A stretch of 21,996 bases of DNA, taken from NCBI GenBank assembly GCA_050288085.1, contig JBNKDD010000067.1, positions 1 to 21,996 of the forward strand, read 5' to 3'. Below the pieces are notes generated by a model. It saw only the letters and a list, made by a program, of their open reading frames with translations. It made no database searches and was not told the DNA's origin. A program made the position numbers and the translations under genes. This document shows, in pieces, positions 13,767 through 20,538 of the stretch (positions within the stretch are counted from its first letter, which is position 1; the number at the start of each line of letters is the position of its first letter). Source of the DNA: JBNKDD01 sp050288085. GTDB lineage: Bacteria > Chloroflexota > Anaerolineae > Aggregatilineales > UBA3940.

Positions 13767-15797
13767 TCACCTTGAACTTTGTTGACCACTTAACCTGCTT
13801 GGTAGTGGCAGGATGATCGCCTGGTTTTGTATTGATAATTGTGTATCAATTATCCTCAAGCGATCTCCAGAACCCGGATCATAAAACCCAATGCGCAACA
13901 ATGTTGGCATTTGCCCAGATTCCAGTTTTATCGATTGAATAATAACGCTTCCTTGCTCCCATGACAAAGGTGGATAGTAAATTGTTCCTGGTGGGCCATC
14001 ATATTGATCCAGAATAACATCCCCATCCTCGTTCACCAGGTGGACAAATAACTGCCCGGTGGCACCCGTCAGGGTTTCTGCCTGCCACCACAAAGTGGCA
14101 GTGACATATCCATCCTCTTCTTTGACCTGGGCATCGATCAGCGTTATCCCATTCTCAAAACGTGCTACCGGCGTGGAAAGTTCCCCAATAGGTGCAACAT
14201 CCCAACGCACATACAGCCGGTAGACTTCTTCCTCGCTGTCACCGCGAGTCTCTGGCCCCGGTATCACCGTAATCAGCGAATCTCCGGGAATGCTATCCAA
14301 CACCGGGCCGAGATCATCATGTGGCCACACAAACAGGCTGAATGGAAGTGTGGCTTTTACCGGCAGGCTGCCCGAATCAAACAGCCGCAGCCGCTCATTT
14401 TCCGGGATCAGAAAGCGCACCGACGGGAAGGTATCCCAAAACCGCCGATCCAGGTAAACCGTTCCTGTTGCGGCCTGAATATCATTCGCCAGATCGGTCG
14501 CTTCTGCCTGGAAGAAATACCCCCGCACCGGATCGATTCGATAACAGCCCACATAACTATACCCGGAAAGCGGGACAAAAGGTTCGTTCCGGCAGCCAAA
14601 ATAATCACGGGCGGTCAATCCGGCACTGAGCGCCAGTATGCCTATGATAACTGTCTGTAGGGGAACAACTCGCCACCCTTTGCTCTCGAAAAACTGTAAG
14701 GCTGCATCCAACCCCAGTGCCGGGATTAAAGCCGCCACCGGCAGCACACCCACCCCCCGCAAGAAATGCGGTGCATCATCGGCCAGCAGGGTAGGGAGCA
14801 TCATCGCACCCACCCAGATCAGGCTCAAGGCCAGCGCCGGGCGATCCTTCCATTTGATCACCGCCAACACCACACCACCCAGGAAGGCTACCGACAGCAG
14901 CGGATCGAACACCGGGCGATTCGGAACATTGTGCCGCCAGATCCAATCGCCTCGCCAGGTAAACATCCCCAGCGTGCGAATCGTACTCTGGATAGCCGCC
15001 CAAACCGGTTTACCCTGGTGAACCGCCTCATTCCAGATCGCGACCTGTCCACTCCGCCCAAACACTAAATCGGGCTGGGTGACCAGCAAAACGGCCAGCG
15101 GCAGGGCAACGATCAATGCCGCTCCTCCCATCCACAGGAACGATTGCCAACGCTCACGCAGCCAGTCCCGATGCCAGACCAGCCCATAAACCAGCATCAA
15201 CACCAGGGCCAGCGGCGTGAATCGCACTGCCAGATAGGTATAGAATCCAATCCCGTAGGCCACACCTGCACCGATCAGCGCCCACCGCGACCGTTCTTTC
15301 AGGCCGATTGCCCCTAAACCCAGGGCCAATGCCATAAATAAGGGCAGTGCCACCGACCGGAATCCCACTCGACTCAGATGGACGTGCCACAACATTGCCG
15401 CCAGCACCGCCGCTCCGATCAGCCCCACCCGCCGGTTACCCCAGGCTTGACCCAACAGGTACGTGGCAGGCAGCGTCAGGATACCCAACAGAGCAGCAGC
15501 CGCCCGCACACCGAGCGCCGTCCGCCCGAACAGGTTCACCGTTATCGCCATCAGGTAGATGAAGAAAGGTTCACGTCCATTATTCGCTGCGAAGTAAAGT
15601 GGCCGTGATCCGTCGAGCACACGCAGGGCATCCAACCCATTGAAGGCTTCGTCCTGGTATAATCCGTAGGGATGATCACCCAGCATGATCAGGCGCATCA
15701 CCACCCCGGCCAGGATAATGAGCAATGCCCCGGCAGTTAAAACCCATTCCCGACGGAATGGGCTGCTTTCATTCACACTTTTGTCTTGACGAACCAT
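13767..15797 (-). CDS. GT39-type (ArnT/PMT-like) membrane glycosyltransferase
   Basis: A 676-residue multispanning protein. The first loop after TM1 carries the DE motif of GT-C/GT39 enzymes (GLYQDEAFNGLDALRVLDG), followed by GREPFFIYLMA and about ten membrane segments to residue ~400. Such enzymes move a sugar from a polyprenyl phosphate to an extracytoplasmic acceptor. Residues beyond ~420 are extracellular and end with a beta-module (ATLWWQAETLTG, YYPPLSWEQGSV, LRIGFYDPGSGDRL) shared with the PTPS-related protein. The ATG at 15797 is chosen; a longer frame to 15953 has an implausible N-terminus and runs into the divergent GT4 gene. An extended -10 lies only 9 bases upstream, so translation may be almost leaderless. 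It is the first gene of the minus-strand cluster. Confidence 0.9.
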   Translation of the reverse strand: MVRQDKSVNESSPFRREWVLTAGALLIILAGVVMRLIMLGDHPYGLYQDEAFNGLDALRVLDGSRPLYFAANNGREPFFIYLMAITVNLFGRTALGVRAAAALLGILTLPATYLLGQAWGNRRVGLIGAAVLAAMLWHVHLSRVGFRSVALPLFMALALGLGAIGLKERSRWALIGAGVAYGIGFYTYLAVRFTPLALVLMLVYGLVWHRDWLRERWQSFLWMGGAALIVALPLAVLLVTQPDLVFGRSGQVAIWNEAVHQGKPVWAAIQSTIRTLGMFTWRGDWIWRHNVPNRPVFDPLLSVAFLGGVVLAVIKWKDRPALALSLIWVGAMMLPTLLADDAPHFLRGVGVLPVAALIPALGLDAALQFFESKGWRVVPLQTVIIGILALSAGLTARDYFGCRNEPFVPLSGYSYVGCYRIDPVRGYFFQAEATDLANDIQAATGTVYLDRRFWDTFPSVRFLIPENERLRLFDSGSLPVKATLPFSLFVWPHDDLGPVLDSIPGDSLITVIPGPETRGDSEEEVYRLYVRWDVAPIGELSTPVARFENGITLIDAQVKEEDGYVTATLWWQAETLTGATGQLFVHLVNEDGDVILDQYDGPPGTIYYPPLSWEQGSVIIQSIKLESGQMPTLLRIGFYDPGSGDRLRIIDTQLSIQNQAIILPLPSRLSGQQSSR

Positions 15798-15806
15798 CAC
15801 TGGGCG

Positions 15807-15815
15807 ATTATAACA
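15807..15815 (-). promoter_or_regulatory. Extended -10 promoter of the minus-strand envelope cluster
   Basis: TGT plus TATAAT (15812 down to 15807) on the minus strand is an extended -10. Initiation about 7 bases later would fall near 15800, only a few bases before the ATG at 15797, giving a nearly leaderless mRNA. No Shine-Dalgarno precedes that ATG, which agrees. Confidence 0.5.
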
Positions 15816-15858
15816 TCTGACAGTTGCAGAGAACCACCAGGAGGTTAACGAAAAAACT

Positions 15859-15897
15859 ATGATTACCCTACCCCGGCGAAGCCGAAAGCGGCAGTAA
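15859..15897 (+). CDS. Possible 12-codon leader ORF coupled to the GT4 gene
   Basis: An ATG at 15859 opens a 12-residue basic peptide (MITLPRRSRKRQ) whose TAA overlaps the ATG of the GT4 gene by one base (TAATG). AGGAGGT at 15839-15845 lies 13 bases before this ATG, which is long. The GT4 start itself has no ribosome site, so re-initiation from this leader would explain how it is translated. Chance is not excluded. Confidence 0.25.
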   Translation: MITLPRRSRKRQ

Positions 15898-17003
15898 TGA
15901 ATCCTTTTCGAGTCTTGATGATCTCCAAAGCCTGCTTGGTTGGAACCTACCAACGCAAGCTGGAAGAGATTGTCGCTTTCCCTGAAATCGACCTGACTGT
16001 GATCGTCCCCCCACGCTGGGATAATTTAGTTTTAGAACGTGCCCACACCGAGGGTTACCGCCTCCTGGTTGAACCGATCCGTTTTAATGGGCAGTTTCAT
16101 TTGCATTACTACCCAACCCTGGCACAGCGAATCAAAGAGTTAAAACCCGACATCATCCATATCGACGAAGAACCTTATAACTTTGCTACCTATCACGCGC
16201 TCGGCATCGCTCGCCGTGCCGGGGCCAAATCCTTGTTTTTCTCCTGGCAAAATCTTGACCGGCGCTATCCGCCGCCATTCAACTGGATGGAACGGTGGGT
16301 CATGCATCACGTCGATCAGGCCATTGTTGGCACAGAAGAAGCGGGTGAAGTCTGGCGGCGGAAGGGCTACACCGGCCCACTGGCAGTGATCCCCCAGTTT
16401 GGAGTCGACCCGGAAATCTTCGCCCCTGATCCGGTAGAAGTTGAGAAAGAACGTCCATTCACCATCGGTTATGCCGGTCGGCTGGTTCCCGAAAAAGGAC
16501 TCGACCTGCTGATCCGCGCCGTTCTTAATCTGCCGGGCCGCTGGCATCTCAGTCTGGTTGGAGACGGCCCAGAGTATGAAGCGCTCAGCACCCTGGCCGG
16601 TGTGCTGAACCTCGGCGGCGCAGTGTCATTTGAGAAACCAATTCCTTCTATTCAAATGCCGGATTACTATCGCCGGATCGATGCGCTGGTGCTGCCTTCA
16701 CGCACCCAGCGCAACTGGAAGGAGCAGTTTGGCCGGGTGCTGATCGAGGCGATGGCCTGTGGCGTCCCGGTGGTCGGAGCCGAATCGGGGGCCATCCCGG
16801 AGGTGATCGGCGAAGCGGGCCTGACCTTCCCAGAGGGTGATATCAAGGCTCTCCACCGGCAGTTACGAAGACTGATCGAAGATCAGACCCTTCACCGTGC
16901 TTTATCGCAGGCCGGGCGGCAGCGCGTCTTACAACACTTCACCCAGGCCCACGTCGCTGCGCGAACTGTCGAAGTCTACCGGGAGATGGTGGAGAATCAA
17001 TGA
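15897..17003 (+). CDS. Glycosyltransferase family 4 (GT-B fold)
   Basis: A 368-residue cytosolic GT-B enzyme. The N-terminal acceptor domain begins at FRVLMISKACLVGTYQRKLE and includes IIHIDEEPYNF. The donor domain begins at TIGYAGRLVPEKGLDLLIRA and has SLVGDGPE. The family EX7E motif is EQFGRVLIE, followed by AMACGVPVVGAESGAIPEVI. GT4 enzymes are retaining and use nucleotide-sugars; donor and acceptor are not predictable here. It overlaps the next membrane protein gene by 4 bases (ATGA), so the two are translated together. It diverges from the GT39/LysM cluster across a 99-base region, which fits a joint role in making a cell-surface glycan or glycolipid. No clear ribosome site precedes the ATG; a short leader ORF may provide it. 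Confidence 0.95.
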   Translation: MNPFRVLMISKACLVGTYQRKLEEIVAFPEIDLTVIVPPRWDNLVLERAHTEGYRLLVEPIRFNGQFHLHYYPTLAQRIKELKPDIIHIDEEPYNFATYHALGIARRAGAKSLFFSWQNLDRRYPPPFNWMERWVMHHVDQAIVGTEEAGEVWRRKGYTGPLAVIPQFGVDPEIFAPDPVEVEKERPFTIGYAGRLVPEKGLDLLIRAVLNLPGRWHLSLVGDGPEYEALSTLAGVLNLGGAVSFEKPIPSIQMPDYYRRIDALVLPSRTQRNWKEQFGRVLIEAMACGVPVVGAESGAIPEVIGEAGLTFPEGDIKALHRQLRRLIEDQTLHRALSQAGRQRVLQHFTQAHVAARTVEVYREMVENQ

Positions 17004-18430
17004 TACATCGACTGCGCACCTGGATCAGTTCACACCGCGACCAGATCGGCTTGTTTATCGGATTTCTGATCCTTTATGCTATCACCGCCGGTCGTTCATT
17101 GAAATACCCTTCTGTCACCCCACACTATGCTTATCTCGCCGAATCCCTCCTGCACGGCGTCACTTATTTCATTACCCCGATTAATTCAATCTACGACCCG
17201 CTTATATTCGAGGGGCGGCAGTATTCATCTGGCGGGCCGCTACCATCCCTGGCTTATATCCCGATCATCTTGCTGCGCGGATCACCTCAGGGATTCCCGG
17301 ATGCGGTCGTGACAGTGGTCTGGGGCGCGTTGAATGTTGTGCTGGTTTACAACCTGTTAGGAAAGATACCTTGCCTCCTTCCGAGCCGCCATCAGCGGTT
17401 CTCCCTCCCCCTCTCCAAATTGGAGAGGGGGCCGGGGGGTGAGGTCAGCCGGGGAACAAAACTGGCCCTGTCCATCGTATTTGGAGCCGGAACGCCACAC
17501 TGGTATCTGGCCTCGCTTGGAACGATGTGGTTTGCGGCACATGTCGCGGCAGTGACCTTTGTCTGCCTGTATGCCGGGGAAGTGATCGGACGGAATCGGG
17601 GTTGGCTGGCCGGATTGTGGCTGGGGCTGGCCGGACTCGCCCGCCCAACAAGCTGGTTCGCTTTTCCATTCTTTGCAGTGATGGCGTTTTACCAATCCAC
17701 CAGCGACCGCCGACTGGATTTCCGATCTTTGTTATCCAGAATGATTCCCTTCACCCTGACACTGGCAGCCTGTGGCGGGATGGCGTTCCTCTACAACTAT
17801 GCCCGTTTCGGCAGTTTCCTCGATTTCGGTTACGACTACGTCATCGCCGCCGACAACCTCGCCGAACTACAGATCCGCTATGGAACGTTCCACCCGGTAT
17901 ACACCCTCCGTAACCTGCGGATTATGCTCCTTCAGCCTCCAATCATGGCCCAGGGCACGATCCAGCCAAGCCCCTGGGGGATGAGCATCTTCCTGACCAC
18001 TCCAACCTTATTATTGGGTTTTCGAGCTATCATGCGCCGCCGGTTCACAACCTGGCTTCGATTGGTCCGCCACGCTTTTCAACATCGACCGGCTGTCGCC
18101 TGGCGAATATTCTGGCGATTCTTCAAATTCACCCCTCTCACCGCCGCCGCTTCGATCACCGTTTTGAGTGTGACCACCGTCCTGGCTTTCTACCACAACA
18201 CCGGATCCTATCAATTCGGCTATCGTTATATCCTGGATTGGTTACCGGTTGGCATGTTGCTGATCGCCATTGGATTCGAACGTACCAAAACCGGCTGGGA
18301 ATGGCTGTCAGTTGTCGCGTCGGTGCTGATCAACCTGTGGGGTGTCCTATGGATTTACCCCACCCTGACCCCTTTCCATGAACCCTGGCATAGGCAATGG
18401 CTTGATTTGCTCAGTTGGTTTTCCTTCTGA
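17000..18430 (+). CDS. Multispanning GT-C-like membrane protein with an in-frame repeat insert
   Basis: A 476-residue membrane protein with about ten hydrophobic segments (for example LFIGFLILYAI, VVTVVWGALNVVLVYNLL, LTLAACGGMAFLYNYARFG, ITVLSVTTVLAFY, WLPVGMLLIAIGF). The layout and blocks such as GLAGLARPTSWFAFPFF and YQFGYRYILDWLP resemble membrane proteins linked to glycosyltransferase clusters in Chloroflexi. No DE motif is seen in the first loop, so catalytic activity is uncertain and a flippase or mannosyltransferase-like role is only inferred. The gene overlaps the GT4 stop by 4 bases. Residues about 131-153 (SRHQRFSLPLSKLERGPGGE and flanks) are encoded by a palindromic repeat element and form an atypical polar loop between membrane segments. 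No clear terminator follows. Confidence 0.85.
   Translation: MIHRLRTWISSHRDQIGLFIGFLILYAITAGRSLKYPSVTPHYAYLAESLLHGVTYFITPINSIYDPLIFEGRQYSSGGPLPSLAYIPIILLRGSPQGFPDAVVTVVWGALNVVLVYNLLGKIPCLLPSRHQRFSLPLSKLERGPGGEVSRGTKLALSIVFGAGTPHWYLASLGTMWFAAHVAAVTFVCLYAGEVIGRNRGWLAGLWLGLAGLARPTSWFAFPFFAVMAFYQSTSDRRLDFRSLLSRMIPFTLTLAACGGMAFLYNYARFGSFLDFGYDYVIAADNLAELQIRYGTFHPVYTLRNLRIMLLQPPIMAQGTIQPSPWGMSIFLTTPTLLLGFRAIMRRRFTTWLRLVRHAFQHRPAVAWRIFWRFFKFTPLTAAASITVLSVTTVLAFYHNTGSYQFGYRYILDWLPVGMLLIAIGFERTKTGWEWLSVVASVLINLWGVLWIYPTLTPFHEPWHRQWLDLLSWFSF
17401..17454. repeat. Palindromic dispersed-type repeat embedded in frame in the GT-C-like gene
   Basis: The core CCCCCTCTCC/GGAGAGGGGG (17407-17416 with 17422-17431) is separated by AAATT, and AA/TT extends the pairing to 12 bp. 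It is followed by a G-rich tail GCCGGGGGGTGAGG. I know this combination, a CCTCTCC palindrome plus CCGGGGGTGAGG tail, as a frequent intergenic repeat in many environmental bacterial genomes including Chloroflexi. Here it is read through as coding sequence. Confidence 0.75.
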
Positions 18431-18607
18431 TACCTCCACTTTCCCCTTTTGGAGTGCATGAATTCAATCAAGGAAAGATAATCTTACCCGATCTTAGTCA
18501 ACGTGCATTTCACTTACTTGCAGAGTAAGCAAAAATGAACGAAACTCCAATAACAACGATGTATGTGAATAAAAATCCTCTAGATTTACAGGCTACAGGA
18601 AGTCACT

Positions 18608-20434
18608 GTGCGTAAAACTTGGATGGTAATTGCTTTTATATCTTTGCTTACAACACTTGCAGCCTGCGGTGATGAAGAACCCCAAGCGACCTACCCATCA
18701 CCAGCCGCCACCCTCGCTCCGACTTTGACAAGTGAATCTGCCCCCCCTTCATCTGCCTTCCCGGAGTGGTCATACAATCTGCACCTATGGCCGTTCGACA
18801 TCCTTTACCCACATACTTCTGAGTCCGAAATCCGCGATCGGCTGGACGATGCGATAGCAGCAGGGGCCAACAGTGTTATCGTCTATATCGAGGAAGAGCA
18901 CATGTACGGCACATTTGTGGACGAGGCTGGCTTCGACCACATCCTGCCACTGTTGACCACACTGATAGATGAAGCACATGACCGCAACCTGCATGTTATC
19001 GTCTATCTCAACGGCCTGGAAGTGATGGCCCACGAAGCGGTAGACCCCAGTACCTGCGAAACCCTCCCCGCCGAGACAATGGCCCGCGCTCATCCCGACT
19101 GGCTCCAGCTTGACCTGACAGGGAAGCCTATCGTTTACACCTGTCTGGATTCGGACTGGGTAATGCCAGATATGGAAGATGCCTGGGTCAGCCCCTTTTC
19201 GCCATACCGCGATTTATTCAAAGAACGGCTGGCATCGCTGGGCGCATCAGGCGTGGATGCGGTGTATATTGATGCTACTTTTATGCCTGGACTCCAGATA
19301 GATGAGGAAGATTTGCTCTGGGGCACCACTGACCCTCTGGCCCGCGAACACTTCCAGGCGCAGACCGGACACGAAGTCCCGGTGGAAGCAAACTGGGATG
19401 ACCCGGCATGGCGAGCATGGTTGATGTGGCGGCACGAGGTTATCCGCAACTATCTGGGTGACCTGGCTGCCGCTGCCTGGGATGCAGGGATGGTCCCCTT
19501 CTGGGAATCTTCCAGCAACGATTCTCCCGAATCCGTTCACCTTGCCAACGAGACAGCCCTCACCGCCCTTAATCCAATGGGTTTCTCGCCTGAAGTAGAG
19601 CCGGAAGGCGATTGGTTGGCCGCTTTCCGCATGGCGCAATCAGCACGAGATTTTGCACCCGATCACCCGATGATCTACCTCGGCTGGCCTGAAACCGCCG
19701 AAGCTGCCCGGCACGAGTTTGCTACTGCCCTAAGCTTTTCGAACACGCTCTATCCCACTTCCGATGCGCCTTATCCCGAAGACGCCTTCGAGTTTGCAGA
19801 CACCATTCAAAACGAGATATTAAGTCAGCGCCAGCCTTATTGGGGCCGCGTTGCGCTTTTATATTCTATTCGAAATAAGGATTGGACCTATGAAACCGGG
19901 GAGTATTTTGAAGCATACGACGATGCCTTCCGCGACCTGACCAAAGCTCACATACCATTTCGCGTGCTGGTTTTAGAAAACCTCACTGCCGACGCCCTCG
20001 CGCCTTTTGACACGGTTGTGCTCCCGAATCTGATATCCATCTCTGATGCGGAATATGCTGTCTTGCGCGACCGGAACGTGATCGCGCTGGATTGGGAGAA
20101 CGGTCTGCGCGACGAAAATTGGGTTTTGCGCGACTCCCCGCTCGATTGGCCGGGCGCGCTCGACACAGAAATGGACGATCTACCCACCGGGCTACCCTTC
20201 GACCTGGAAGCACCGGAAACGACCGCCATCACGTTTTATCACGATGGAGCGGACGATTTCTTCCTCTTTGCTGTGCATATCAAAGATAGAGGTGAGATAG
20301 TTTTGAGCGCGGAGGAATCGCTGGCAGTCACGGTCCACCGCCGGGGGCAACCCGCCCAGGAATTGCACGGTAATGAGGTGGCTATCCCCGTTCTGGGAGA
20401 ATTGACCGTCTTACACATCACGCCTGCTGACTAA
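18608..20434 (+). CDS. Lipoprotein with glycosidase-like TIM barrel and GH42-like glutaminase-fold domain
   Basis: A 608-residue lipoprotein. The lipobox is LAAC with lipidated C20, followed by a Pro/Ser/Thr linker to about residue 52. Residues about 55-370 look like a (beta/alpha)8 barrel with repeating strand ends (ANSVIVYIEEE, LHVIVYLNG, VDAVYIDATF, MVPFWESSSND). Residues about 400-500 (VALLYSIRNKDW ... FDTVVLPNLISISDAEYAVLRD) resemble the class-I amidotransferase-like trimerisation domain of GH42 beta-galactosidases. A small beta domain ends the protein. I infer a membrane-attached, extracytoplasmic glycoside hydrolase. Acid candidates exist, but catalytic residues cannot be assigned with confidence. 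The GTG at 18608 is chosen because AGGAAG lies 8 bases upstream and the signal peptide starts there. A second lipoprotein of related purpose follows 104 bases later. Confidence 0.8.
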   Translation: MRKTWMVIAFISLLTTLAACGDEEPQATYPSPAATLAPTLTSESAPPSSAFPEWSYNLHLWPFDILYPHTSESEIRDRLDDAIAAGANSVIVYIEEEHMYGTFVDEAGFDHILPLLTTLIDEAHDRNLHVIVYLNGLEVMAHEAVDPSTCETLPAETMARAHPDWLQLDLTGKPIVYTCLDSDWVMPDMEDAWVSPFSPYRDLFKERLASLGASGVDAVYIDATFMPGLQIDEEDLLWGTTDPLAREHFQAQTGHEVPVEANWDDPAWRAWLMWRHEVIRNYLGDLAAAAWDAGMVPFWESSSNDSPESVHLANETALTALNPMGFSPEVEPEGDWLAAFRMAQSARDFAPDHPMIYLGWPETAEAARHEFATALSFSNTLYPTSDAPYPEDAFEFADTIQNEILSQRQPYWGRVALLYSIRNKDWTYETGEYFEAYDDAFRDLTKAHIPFRVLVLENLTADALAPFDTVVLPNLISISDAEYAVLRDRNVIALDWENGLRDENWVLRDSPLDWPGALDTEMDDLPTGLPFDLEAPETTAITFYHDGADDFFLFAVHIKDRGEIVLSAEESLAVTVHRRGQPAQELHGNEVAIPVLGELTVLHITPAD

Positions 20435-20538
20435 TTTGCGCGAATACTTGTTAGAGGCGCACCTGCAGGTGAGTCCACCAAAATCGCCATGAAAAAGCGG
20501 AAACACGTTGGTCTATATTTTCCCAAAGGAGTGAGGTC

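Noticed and set aside
18535..18615. 26-residue ORF overlapping the start of the glycosidase-like lipoprotein
   Set aside because: No convincing ribosome site, no recognisable sequence, and it runs out of frame into the lipoprotein gene. Probably chance.
20460..20471. 12-bp perfect palindrome CACCTGCAGGTG between the two lipoprotein genes
   Set aside because: Short, no T-tract, no second copy seen. A chance palindrome is likely.
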